64,000 nt of DNA from Bradyrhizobium ottawaense (lineage in GTDB: Bacteria; Pseudomonadota; Alphaproteobacteria; Rhizobiales; Xanthobacteraceae), in the NCBI RefSeq assembly GCF_900099825.1, contig NZ_LT629693.1:310001-374000 (forward strand), given 5' to 3'. Below, piece by piece: positions 25,499 through 33,804 of this stretch (positions are counted from its first letter, which is position 1; each line of letters begins with the position of its first letter). Position numbers and translations under genes: made by a program. The notes under the pieces were generated by a model. That model was not told where the DNA came from, did not search any database, and saw nothing but the letters and a program-made list of their open reading frames with translations.

Positions 25499-27053
25499 GC
25501 CGGATCGTCATGCTGGTCGAAGGCCCCGCCGTGCGGATCGGCTCGGCGAGCCGCGCGAATTCGCACAGCAGCGAGCGCGTCTTGCGGGGATCGATCACTT
25601 CCTCGACCCAGAATTTTTCGGCCGAGCGGAACGGCGAACGCAGCTTGTTGAGGCGATCCTCGATCTCCTTCAGCTTCAGTGCGGGATCGCCGGCGGCGTC
25701 GATGTCGGCGCGATAGGCGGCCTCGATGCCGCCTTCCAGCGGCAGCGAGCCCCAATAGGCGGACGGCCACGCATAGCGCATCGAATAGCGGTTGGCCGGC
25801 TGGTGCACGACGCCGGCGACGCCAAAGGCGTTGCGCACGATGATGGTGCACCAGGGAACGGTGCTCTGGTTGACGGCGGCCATCGCCCGCACGCCATGGC
25901 GGATGGTCGCCGACTTCTCGGCCTCGAGCCCGATCATGAAGCCCGGGCAATCCATCAGATAGACGACCGGCAGATGGAAGGTTTCAGCGAAGTCGACCCA
26001 GCGGATCACCTTGTCGCAGGCGTCCGCCGTCCACGAGCCGCCGTAATGAAAGGGATCGCTGGCGAGCACCATCACCGCGCGGCCTTCAAGGCGCGCAAGC
26101 CCGGTGATCACCGGACGGCCGAAATTGGCGTTGACCTCGAAGAACGAGCCCTTGTCGACGACAGCGTCGATGATCGGGCGCATCTTGTAGACTTGGCGGC
26201 GGTTGCGCGGCACCGCCTTCATCAGCGATTCCTCCGCCCGTTCCGGATCGTCGCTGCACGGCGTGGTCGGCGGCAGGTCGAACACCGAGGATGGGAGGTA
26301 GGACAGGAATCGCCGCGCGCGCACGAACGCCTCCTCCTCGGTGTCGACGGCATCGTCAACGCCGCCGGCACGGGTCTGGATATCGGCGCCGCCGAGTTCC
26401 TGTTTCGTCAAATCCTGACCGAGGCGCTTCACCACCGGCGGACCCGCGACGAACATCGCCGAGCTCCGGGTCATGATCGAGTAATGACTGGCCGCCAGCC
26501 GTGCGGCGCCAAGGCCCGCGACCGAACCGAGGCCAAGACCGACCACCGGCACCCGCGCCATGTTCGCCGTCGTGAACCAGTACGCCCGCGTGCCGCCGAC
26601 GCCGCCCGGCAGATTGGCCGCCCCCCGGGTTTCGATGGTCTTGACCGAACCGCCGCCGCCGGAACCTTCGATCACGCGGATCATCGGCAGGCGGAAATCA
26701 TGTGCCATCTCCTCGGCCATCAGCGGCTTCGTCGAGATCGAGGCATCGGCCGAGCCGCCGCGCACGGTGAAGTCGTCGCCGACCACGACCACGGTGCGGC
26801 CGTCGATCTTGCCGCGGCCGAACACGCAGTTCGCCGGTGTCAGATGCTTGAGTTCGTTGTTTTCGTCGTATTCGCCGACGCCGGAGACCGCGCCGACCTC
26901 GTGGAAGCTTTTTGGATCGACCAGTTTGTCGATGCGCTCGCGAACGGTGAGCCGGCCCTGGTCATGCTGACGCTTGACCTTGTCAACGCCTCCCATCTCG
27001 CGCGCGAACGCTTCGCGCCGGGCGAGGTCGTCGAGTTCCGGCTTCCAGTTCAT
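25494..27053 (-). CDS. Acyl-CoA carboxylase carboxyltransferase (beta) subunit
   Basis: This 519-residue carboxyltransferase of the propionyl-/methylcrotonyl-CoA carboxylase type moves CO2 from carboxybiotin to an acyl-CoA. It has RLTVRERIDKLVDP near residue 35, EGSGGGGSVK, the acyl-CoA oxyanion region SVAGLGAARLAASHYSIM, and in the C-terminal half DCPGFMIGLEAEKSATIRHG and VVHQPANRYSMRYAWPSAYWGSL. The start is supported by GGAGGAG spaced 5 bases from ATG 27053. The IclR gene upstream overlaps this start by 71 bases. No biotin carboxylase gene lies nearby. Confidence 0.88.
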   Translation of the reverse strand: MNWKPELDDLARREAFAREMGGVDKVKRQHDQGRLTVRERIDKLVDPKSFHEVGAVSGVGEYDENNELKHLTPANCVFGRGKIDGRTVVVVGDDFTVRGGSADASISTKPLMAEEMAHDFRLPMIRVIEGSGGGGSVKTIETRGAANLPGGVGGTRAYWFTTANMARVPVVGLGLGSVAGLGAARLAASHYSIMTRSSAMFVAGPPVVKRLGQDLTKQELGGADIQTRAGGVDDAVDTEEEAFVRARRFLSYLPSSVFDLPPTTPCSDDPERAEESLMKAVPRNRRQVYKMRPIIDAVVDKGSFFEVNANFGRPVITGLARLEGRAVMVLASDPFHYGGSWTADACDKVIRWVDFAETFHLPVVYLMDCPGFMIGLEAEKSATIRHGVRAMAAVNQSTVPWCTIIVRNAFGVAGVVHQPANRYSMRYAWPSAYWGSLPLEGGIEAAYRADIDAAGDPALKLKEIEDRLNKLRSPFRSAEKFWVEEVIDPRKTRSLLCEFARLAEPIRTAGPSTSMTIRP

Positions 27054-27966
27054 TCGTCTCCTCCGTTTTTATGATTTTATTGTTGTTGATCTTATGGGTC
27101 GGCACCGGAAGCGGCTTTCGTTCCAGCCGGCTCGAGAAGATGTCGCCGTCGGCGCCTTCGAGCAGGCCGCCGATCGCAGCCGCCAGTTCGCGCATCGGCG
27201 GCGCCACTTCGCGGTGCAGCCGCTTCTCGTCGAACATCGCGGAGAGAAGCCCGATCGTCGCCACCACATAGGTCTGGTATTGCGGCGACCACAGCGGCAC
27301 CGCGAGCCCGTTGATGTGCGGGCTCCACAGGCCGCAAGCCACGACATAGCCGTGTTCGCGCAAGTGACGGCGGTTGTCCTCGATGCGCGGCTTCAACAGC
27401 TTGGCGCTTTCCGGGATCTCGCGCTCCATCTCCGCGATCAAGGCATCGCCGACGTCGATATCGAGTGCGGCGGTATAGGCATGGCCCGCCGCCGTGCTCG
27501 CCATCGCGATGCGGCTACCGGTGGTCTCGTGCAGGCCGAGCGCGTTCGCCGCGCGCGCGAATTCGAGATAGACCAGATGAAAGCGATCGGGGATGACGAA
27601 GCCGACCGTGCCCGGCAATTGCTCGGCGACATCCTGCAGCCGCAGCCGGATCAGGTTGCGAAGCTGCAGCCCCTTCATCATAGAGGTGCTCATCGCCACC
27701 GCGCTCGGTCCGATGCGATATTTCTGGTCGCGCGGCAGATAGACGAGTTGCCCCATCCGCGTCAGCGTGTGCGTCAGCCGCGACACCGTCGAGCGCGGCA
27801 GGCCGCAGCGATTGGAAATTTCGAGATTGCCGAGCCGGGCTTCATGACCCTCGAAGCAGCGCAGGACATCGAAGGCCCGCGATACCACCTGAATCACGTC
27901 GCCCTCGCCTGCCAGATCGCTGGCGAGCATTCCCTGTTTGCTGAGCCGTTCCGAGCGTCTTCCCAT
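26983..27966 (-). CDS. IclR-family transcriptional regulator
   Basis: This 327-residue protein has an N-terminal winged HTH (IQVVSRAFDVLRCFEGHEA, LEISNRCGLPRSTVSRLTHTL) and the IclR effector domain (RIAMASTAAGHAYTAALD, VACGLWSPHINGLAVPLW). It is some 50 residues longer than usual because its tail runs through the ribosome site and first 24 codons of the carboxyltransferase gene. I use ATG 27966, which has GAGG 7 bases upstream; in-frame starts at 27978 and 28014 also exist. It is divergent from the biotin-carrier gene, and operator-like repeats lie in between. Confidence 0.85.
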   Translation of the reverse strand: MGRRSERLSKQGMLASDLAGEGDVIQVVSRAFDVLRCFEGHEARLGNLEISNRCGLPRSTVSRLTHTLTRMGQLVYLPRDQKYRIGPSAVAMSTSMMKGLQLRNLIRLRLQDVAEQLPGTVGFVIPDRFHLVYLEFARAANALGLHETTGSRIAMASTAAGHAYTAALDIDVGDALIAEMEREIPESAKLLKPRIEDNRRHLREHGYVVACGLWSPHINGLAVPLWSPQYQTYVVATIGLLSAMFDEKRLHREVAPPMRELAAAIGGLLEGADGDIFSSRLERKPLPVPTHKINNNKIIKTEETNELEAGTRRPRPARSVRARDGRR

Positions 27967-27976
27967 CGATGGCCTC

Positions 27977-28002
27977 ATTCCGTCGAGCGGAATAAAATTC
28001 CA
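27977..28002. promoter_or_regulatory. Candidate IclR operator with three half-sites
   Basis: ATTCC (27977-27981), GGAAT (27989-27993) and ATTCC (27997-28001) form two overlapping inverted repeats. The inner one, GGAATAAAATTCCA, resembles the E. coli IclR consensus TGGAAATNATTTCCA on the opposite strand. It lies 11-36 bases upstream of the iclR start, facing the biotin-carrier gene. Confidence 0.5.
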
Positions 28003-28096
28003 CTTGCGGATCAAGCTACCTCAGGCAATCTGCCGCCACAAACAAAAAGCCGTTCACAAGGACGAAAAGTCCATCAGACGGTCCCGGGAGATTGGA

Positions 28097-28318
28097 ATGC
28101 CAGATATCAAGATCGTCACCGAAGTGGCCGGCCGCGTCTGCGCGCTTGCGGTCGAGAACGGCGCAAGCATCGGTGACGGCGACGAGATTGCCTTCGTCGA
28201 AGCCATGAAGATGGAAATCCCGGTCACCTCGACGGCCGCAGGAAAAATCAAGGCAATTTTGGTCAAACTCGACGACGTCATCGCCGAAGGACAGGTCGTC
28301 GCGATCATCGACGCCTAG
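28097..28318 (+). CDS. Stand-alone biotin/lipoyl carrier protein
   Basis: This 73-residue protein is a single biotinyl domain with the attachment lysine in FVEAMKMEIPV near residue 36, preceded by a glycine/aspartate turn (NGASIGDGDEI) and followed by GQVVAIIDA. It would carry carboxybiotin from a biotin carboxylase to the carboxyltransferase encoded across the iclR gene. The start is ATG 28097 with GGGAG upstream; a longer open frame runs back through the operator region but is not carrier-like. Its partner biotin carboxylase must be encoded elsewhere. Confidence 0.85.
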   Translation: MPDIKIVTEVAGRVCALAVENGASIGDGDEIAFVEAMKMEIPVTSTAAGKIKAILVKLDDVIAEGQVVAIIDA

Positions 28319-28444
28319 AACTTCACCACCCTACTTATGACGCGCGACAATCTGTCCGGTGGTGGATCGGCTGCAATTGCGGCTTTGAAACTGTGCGGAC
28401 GTTGTCATCGCCATCCTGCGATGACATGATCGCGGCAATCAAAA

Positions 28445-28461
28445 GTTTCGTCTGACGAAAC
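28445..28461. promoter_or_regulatory. Perfect 17-base palindrome before the TAXI-TRAP operon
   Basis: GTTTCGT (28445-28451) and ACGAAAC (28455-28461) flank a CTG centre. It sits 15 bases upstream of the TAXI gene ATG, just before the ribosome site, where a bound repressor would block transcription. TTTCG-type dyads are common for IclR and GntR regulators; the protein that binds here is unknown. Confidence 0.45.
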
Positions 28462-28475
28462 AATTAGGGGGAAAC

Positions 28476-29642
28476 ATGATCGGTCGGCTGATGAACTTCG
28501 CACCTGCCGCGTTGGCAGGCATCTCGCTCGTGGCATCCGCCGCGGCACTGGCCGACGACGTCAAGCTGCCGCCCACGATGGCGGTCACCGCCTACGACAC
28601 CGGCACCGCCGGCTTCAACATCGCGGTCGGCGTCGGCAAGATGATGAAGGACAAATATTCGACCGACGTTCGCGTGCTGCCCGCCGGCAACGACGTGGCG
28701 CGGCTGGCGCCGCTGCGGGCCAAGCGTGCGGCGATGTCGGCGATGGGATCGGGCAGCTATTTCGCGCAGGAAGGCGTGTTCGAATTCGGCGCCAAGGAAT
28801 GGGGCCCGCAATCGCTGCAGTTGCTGCTGTCCTCGGTCGACTGCAATACCGGCACCCTCGGCGTCGCTGCGGATGCCGGCGTCAAGGAAGTCAAGGATCT
28901 CCGCGGCAAGCGGGTCGGCTTCGTCGTCGGCTCGCCGGCGCTGAACCAGAACTCGCTGGCCATTCTCGCCTTCGCCGGCCTCAAGCAGACCGACGTCAAG
29001 ATCGTCGAGTTCGCCAGCTACGGCGCGATGTGGAAGGGCCTGATCAACAACGATACCGACGCCGCCTTCGGCACCACCATCACCGGGCCCGCCAAGGAAG
29101 CCGAAACCTCGCCGCGCGGGCTGGTGTGGCCGCCGCTTCCCGCCGGCGACAAGGCCGGATGGGAGCGGGTCAAGAAGGTCGGCTCCTTCTTCTTCCCGCA
29201 GGTGGCGACCTGTGGCGCCGGTATCTCTCCGGACAAGCCGATCGAGTCGGCGAACTACCCCTACCCGGTCTTCGTCACCTATGCCGCGCAGCCGGCCGAA
29301 CTCGTCTATGCCATCACCAAGGCGATGATCGTGAACTATGACGCCTACAAGGATTCCGCGCCCGGCGCGGGCGGCCTTGCGGCCAACCGCCAGACCAAGA
29401 ACTGGGTAGTCCCGGTGCATCCCGGTGCCGTGAAGGCGCTGAAGGAAGCCGGCCAATGGACCGCCGAGCAGGAGGCCCACAACAATGGCCTGCTGAAGCG
29501 CCAGGACGTGCTGGCAGCGGCATGGGCCGAGTACGGCAAGGGCAGCCCGGCGTCGGACGACAAGGCGTTTCTCGACGGATGGATGACCGCGCGCGCGGCA
29601 GCCCTTGCCAAAGCCAATATGCCGAACGGCTTCGAACAATAA
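28476..29642 (+). CDS. TAXI-family TRAP transporter solute-binding protein
   Basis: This 388-residue secreted periplasmic protein begins with a signal peptide (MNFAPAALAGISLVASAAALADD). The mature part has the TAXI hallmarks: YDTGTAGFNIAVGVGKMM, TDVRVLPAGNDVARLAPL, VKDLRGKRVGFVVGSPALNQNSLAIL and DAAFGTTITGPA. TAXI proteins deliver solute to TRAP permeases; the Thermus TAXI protein TTHA1157 is known to bind glutamate/glutamine. The fused permease gene follows by 56 bases, then a glutaminase gene. A glutamine or glutamate substrate is therefore plausible, but this is inference. Confidence 0.86.
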   Translation: MIGRLMNFAPAALAGISLVASAAALADDVKLPPTMAVTAYDTGTAGFNIAVGVGKMMKDKYSTDVRVLPAGNDVARLAPLRAKRAAMSAMGSGSYFAQEGVFEFGAKEWGPQSLQLLLSSVDCNTGTLGVAADAGVKEVKDLRGKRVGFVVGSPALNQNSLAILAFAGLKQTDVKIVEFASYGAMWKGLINNDTDAAFGTTITGPAKEAETSPRGLVWPPLPAGDKAGWERVKKVGSFFFPQVATCGAGISPDKPIESANYPYPVFVTYAAQPAELVYAITKAMIVNYDAYKDSAPGAGGLAANRQTKNWVVPVHPGAVKALKEAGQWTAEQEAHNNGLLKRQDVLAAAWAEYGKGSPASDDKAFLDGWMTARAAALAKANMPNGFEQ

Positions 29643-29698
29643 CCGCCGTTTTCGCTCGCGCGGAAAATCGAAGGCGAACACGATTCTGCTGGGGGTAA

Positions 29699-31768
29699 AT
29701 GATGTCTGCGTCCGATAGTGCGGCGGCTACGACGAAGCGAATCGAGTTCGAGGATCCGCACGCGGGCATCGGCAATCTGCAGGAAGCCGAAGTCACGCGG
29801 GTGCGGGTCTTGCAGGGTGGTTGGCGCTGGGCACTGGTGGTCGCGACCGCGGCCACCATCCTGCTCTGCATCAACCAGCAATTCTCGCTGCGGTTCTTCG
29901 TCGACTATACCCAGCTCAACACCGAATATTTCTATCTGCTGATCGCGCTGATGCTGCCCTTCACGTTCCTGATCTTTCCGGGAACCGAGACCGCGCCGCT
30001 CGACCGCATCCCCTGGTACGATCTGTTGCTGTTCGTGGCGACCTTTGCCGCCTCGATCTGGCTGATGCTGAACGTTCGCAAGGCTGCCCAGTTCGGCTGG
30101 GAATCCGATGGCGCGCCGCAGAACGTGATCGCGGCGGGCCTGGTGATGTGGTTCGTGCTGATGGAGGCGCTGCGCCGCACCGGCGGCTGGAGCCTGCTGT
30201 TGAGCGTGCTCCCCTTCACCGTCTATCCGTTGTTCGCCGAAGCCAGCTGGCTCGGTCCGTTCCGCGGCTCGCAGCTCACCTTGGACCAGACCACGGCCTA
30301 TCACGTGCTGTCGGGCGAAAGCCTGCTCGGCATTCCGATCCAGGCCTTCGCCGATACCGTGATCGGCTTCCTGGTGTTCGGCACCGCGCTGATGATGACG
30401 GGCGCCGGCAAGTTCTTCATCAACATCGCCTTTGCGATGTGCGGGACCTTCCGCGGCGGCGCGGCAAAAGTCTGCATCTTTGCCTCCGGCCTGCTCGGCA
30501 TGATGTCCGGCTCGATCATCTCGAACGTGCTGACCGCGGGCACCATGACGATTCCCGTCATGAAGAAGAGCGGCTTTCGCGCCTCCTATGCCGGCGCCAT
30601 CGAGGCCTGCGCATCGACCGGCGCGGTGCTGGCACCACCGGTGATGGGCGCGACCGCGTTCGTGATCGCCCAGTTCCTCAATGTCAGCTATGCCGACGTC
30701 GCCATCGCCGCGATCATTCCGGCCGCCCTGTATTATGTCGGCCTGTTCATGCAGGTGGATTCCTACGCCGCGCGCCATGGCCTGAAAGGCATTCCGCGCA
30801 GCGAACTGCCGAAGATCTGGGACACCATCAAGGCCGGCTGGTACTACGTCTTCGTCATCGCGCTTTTGGTGGTGATGCTGCTCTACTTCAAGCGCGAGAG
30901 CCACGCGCCGTTCTACGCCACCGCGTTGCTGCTGGTGCTGAACCAGTTGTTCTCCAAGGACACCCGCTGGACGCTTTCGACCATCAGCAAGTTTCTCGAG
31001 GTCAACGGGCGCACCTTCGTCGAACTGGTCGGCATTCTCGCCGGCTGCGGCCTCCTGATCGGCGCGTTCTCGATGACCGGCGTGGTCTCGAGCCTCGCCA
31101 ACGACCTGCTCGCGATCGCCGGCGACAACGCCTTCCTGCTGCTTGGCATGTGCGCCTTCACCAGCCTGATCCTCGGGCTCGGGCTGACCACGACGGCCTG
31201 CTATATCTTCCTCGCCATTCTGGTGGCGCCGGCGCTGGAGAAGCTCGGCCTCAACCGCATGGCCGTCCACATGTTCATCTTCTATTGGGGCATGCTGTCG
31301 TCGATCACGCCGCCGGTTGCGATCGCCTCGTTCGCCGCCGCCGGCATCGCCGGGTCGCCTGCGATGAAAACGGGATGGGAATCGATGTGGGTCGGCAGCA
31401 TCATCTACTTCATCCCGTTCTTCTTCGTGCTCAATCCTGCTCTGGTGCTGCAGGGTGACAACCCCTATCTCGAAGGCCTCGGCCTGATGGGGCTGGCCGC
31501 CTTCGGCACGCTGTTCATCTGCGGCGGTATCCAGGGCTATCAGGCCTTTGTCGGCGACCTCCGCGGCGCCGGCGCGCTGGAATGGCCGTTGCGGGTATTG
31601 CTGGTGATCGGCGGCTTTGTGGTGGCGACGCCCGGCGGCGGTATCATGCCGCTGTCGCAGATCCAGGTCACGTCACTGGGACTCGCCATCCTCGTTCCCA
31701 CCGTGTTGATCGCGCTGCTGCTGGTCCGCCGCCAATCTCTGGTGGCGAACCAGTTGCGCGTTCCGTGA
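29699..31768 (+). CDS. TRAP transporter permease, fused DctQ-DctM type
   Basis: This 689-residue polytopic membrane protein combines the small (4 TM) and large (about 12 TM) TRAP subunits, as is usual for TAXI systems. The N-terminal cytosolic segment is followed by helices from WALVVATAATILLC. The DctM part has GMMSGSIISNVLTAGTMTIPVMKKSG and the antiporter loop CASTGAVLAPPVMGATAFVIAQ, and later ITPPVAIASFAAAGIAG. It should use a Na+ or H+ gradient to import solute handed over by the TAXI protein. The stop is 21 bases from the glutaminase ATG. Confidence 0.9.
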   Translation: MMSASDSAAATTKRIEFEDPHAGIGNLQEAEVTRVRVLQGGWRWALVVATAATILLCINQQFSLRFFVDYTQLNTEYFYLLIALMLPFTFLIFPGTETAPLDRIPWYDLLLFVATFAASIWLMLNVRKAAQFGWESDGAPQNVIAAGLVMWFVLMEALRRTGGWSLLLSVLPFTVYPLFAEASWLGPFRGSQLTLDQTTAYHVLSGESLLGIPIQAFADTVIGFLVFGTALMMTGAGKFFINIAFAMCGTFRGGAAKVCIFASGLLGMMSGSIISNVLTAGTMTIPVMKKSGFRASYAGAIEACASTGAVLAPPVMGATAFVIAQFLNVSYADVAIAAIIPAALYYVGLFMQVDSYAARHGLKGIPRSELPKIWDTIKAGWYYVFVIALLVVMLLYFKRESHAPFYATALLLVLNQLFSKDTRWTLSTISKFLEVNGRTFVELVGILAGCGLLIGAFSMTGVVSSLANDLLAIAGDNAFLLLGMCAFTSLILGLGLTTTACYIFLAILVAPALEKLGLNRMAVHMFIFYWGMLSSITPPVAIASFAAAGIAGSPAMKTGWESMWVGSIIYFIPFFFVLNPALVLQGDNPYLEGLGLMGLAAFGTLFICGGIQGYQAFVGDLRGAGALEWPLRVLLVIGGFVVATPGGGIMPLSQIQVTSLGLAILVPTVLIALLLVRRQSLVANQLRVP

Positions 31769-31789
31769 TTGCGTTGCAAAACGGGGGCG

Positions 31790-33637
31790 ATGAAAGTATC
31801 GCCCACCGGTGCTGCGGCCTGGACCAGCTCGAAACCGCCTTTGCTGCGGTTTCTGAACGCGTGTCACGCGGATTTCGCGGCAGAGACCGGCGGCGCCGTC
31901 GCCGATTACATCCCTGAACTCGGCAAGGCCGACCCTGCCCATTTTGGCATCAGCCTCGCCACCCTCGACGGCCACGTCTACGAGGTCGGCGACACCCAGA
32001 TTCCCTTCACCATCCAGTCGATGTCAAAGCCGTTCGTGTTCGCGCTGGCGCTGGACACGCTGGGCGCCGCCCGCGTCGAAAGCGCGATCGGCGTCGAGCC
32101 GTCGGGCGACCCCTTCAACTCGATCCGCCTCAACGCCGAGAACCACCCCTTCAATGCGATGGTCAATGCCGGCGCGATCGCCTGCACCGGGCTGATCCAC
32201 GAGACCAAGGGCGACGGCGCGTTCGAATACATCCGCCAGGCACTCGGGCGATTCGCCGGACGCGACCTCGACGTCGATGACGCCGTTTACGCCTCCGAGA
32301 GCGCCACCGGCGACCGCAACCGGGCGATCGGCTATCTCCTGCGCACCAACGCCGTCATCAAGGACAATGTCACGTCGGTGCTGGAGGCCTATTTCCGGCA
32401 ATGCGCGGTGCTGGTGACCGCGCGCGATATCGCCGTGATGGCGGCGACTCTGGCCAATCGCGGCGTCAACCCGGTGACCGGCGAACAGGTGATGACGCCG
32501 TACGCGATTTCGCGGACGCTGTCGGTGATGACGTCATCGGGCATGTACGACTATGCCGGCGAATGGATCTACCGCGTCGGCATTCCCGCCAAGAGCGGCG
32601 TCGGCGGCGGTATCCTGGCGGCATTGCCCGCCCGGCTCGGGCTCGGCAGCTATTCGCCGAAGCTGGACAAGCACGGCAACAGCGTGCGCGGCATCAAGGT
32701 CTGCGAAGCGCTGTCGTCGCATTATAACCTGCACATGCTCAACCGCAGCGACGACGCCCGCAACAGCATCATCGCCGACTACAACATGGGCAAGAGCCCG
32801 TCGCGGCGCAGCCGCCGCCCGCACGAACAGAACATCCTCTCCGCGCATCACCAGGACGTGCTGGTCTATGAACTGGTCGGCGCACTTTCGCTCTCCAGCG
32901 TCGATTATGTCTCGCGCGCGCTGGCGGCCAAGCCGCGTCCGCAATTCGTGATTTTCGACCTGCGCCGCGTCGCCTCGGTCACCCCCGCCGGCGCCCGGCT
33001 GTTCGCCGAGGAATTCCGCGAGCTCGCGGCCTACCATGTCACCGTGATCCTGTCCGGCATCAAGCGCGCTTCGCCGGAATGGAAGATGATCGCGGAATGG
33101 ACCGAAGGTCTCACCAACATCCGCAACTACTTCTTGCTCGATGCGGCGATCGAATGGGCCGAGGATCAGGTGGTGTATCGCCATGGCGGCGCGATCGATT
33201 TTTTCGAAGCGACGGAACTGTCCGAGCAATCGCTGCTGGATGGGTTGACCGACGAGGAACTGACCGACCTCGCTTCGCTGGCTTCGATCAGGAAATATCA
33301 GGCTGCCGAGAAGATCATCACGACCGGCGATGACGCCGGTTCGCTGTTCTTCCTCAGAAGCGGCGTGGTTCACGTCACCCTGCCCGACGGCATCCGGCTG
33401 GCGACGCTGACGGCGGGAATGCCGTTCGGCGAGATGGCGCTGTTGGAACCGCGCCGCTCCGCCGACGTGGTCACCGATATGTCCGCCACCGCCTATGAAA
33501 TTCCGCTGCGCGATTTCGAACGCTTCCGAAAGCAGCACCCCCGCGCCGGCGAGCGCATCATGCGCAACCTCGCGCAACTGCTGGCCGATCGCCTGATCCT
33601 CGCCAACGCCAAGGTGAACCTGCTGACGTCGAGCTAG
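31790..33637 (+). CDS. glsA: Glutaminase A fused to STAS and cyclic-nucleotide-binding domains
   Basis: The protein has 615 residues and three modules. Residues about 20-325 form a beta-lactamase-fold glutaminase with the catalytic Ser-x-x-Lys in QSMSKPFVFALAL, and NAMVNAGAIAC, ESATGDRNRAIGYLL and AKSGVGGGILAALP. About 350-455 is a STAS domain (VYELVGALSLSSVDY, FVIFDLRRVASVTPAGARLF). About 470-600 is a cNMP-binding domain whose phosphate cassette reads PFGEMALLEPRRSADV. It converts glutamine to glutamate and ammonia; the added domains suggest control by cyclic nucleotide and protein contacts. The start is ATG 31790; a TTG at 31769 is in frame. It appears co-transcribed with the TRAP genes. 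Confidence 0.9.
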   Translation: MKVSPTGAAAWTSSKPPLLRFLNACHADFAAETGGAVADYIPELGKADPAHFGISLATLDGHVYEVGDTQIPFTIQSMSKPFVFALALDTLGAARVESAIGVEPSGDPFNSIRLNAENHPFNAMVNAGAIACTGLIHETKGDGAFEYIRQALGRFAGRDLDVDDAVYASESATGDRNRAIGYLLRTNAVIKDNVTSVLEAYFRQCAVLVTARDIAVMAATLANRGVNPVTGEQVMTPYAISRTLSVMTSSGMYDYAGEWIYRVGIPAKSGVGGGILAALPARLGLGSYSPKLDKHGNSVRGIKVCEALSSHYNLHMLNRSDDARNSIIADYNMGKSPSRRSRRPHEQNILSAHHQDVLVYELVGALSLSSVDYVSRALAAKPRPQFVIFDLRRVASVTPAGARLFAEEFRELAAYHVTVILSGIKRASPEWKMIAEWTEGLTNIRNYFLLDAAIEWAEDQVVYRHGGAIDFFEATELSEQSLLDGLTDEELTDLASLASIRKYQAAEKIITTGDDAGSLFFLRSGVVHVTLPDGIRLATLTAGMPFGEMALLEPRRSADVVTDMSATAYEIPLRDFERFRKQHPRAGERIMRNLAQLLADRLILANAKVNLLTSS

Positions 33638-33659
33638 GACCGGCCGACTCGACAGCGGC

Positions 33660-33790
33660 CACATGGTTCGAGACGCACGGCGTTGCCGTGCTCCTCACCA
33701 TGAGGATTTGAGACCTCATCTCAGGAATAAGCGCCCTTGCGCTTATTCCGAAGGAGCATCGCACAGCGATGCGTCTCGAAGGATGAGAGC
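33660..33790. repeat. Dispersed palindromic element, TTCGAGACGC/CCTCACCATGAGGAT type
   Basis: TTCGAGACGC (33667-33676) pairs with GCGTCTCGAA (33771-33780). Inside are CTCCTCACCATGAGG and GGAATAAGCGCCCTTGCGCTTATTCC hairpins. A relative is at 56798-56921. It lies between convergent genes. Confidence 0.7.
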
Positions 33791-33804
33791 CACCGAATCC
33801 ACCT

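Noticed and set aside
25803..27074. 423-codon frame opposite the carboxyltransferase gene
   Set aside because: The product is a typical antisense shadow and conflicts with a certain gene.
29345..31270. 641-codon open frame opposite the TRAP permease gene
   Set aside because: The composition (Gln/His/Arg/Gly-rich) is that of a codon shadow; the permease on the other strand has clear membrane and TRAP motifs.
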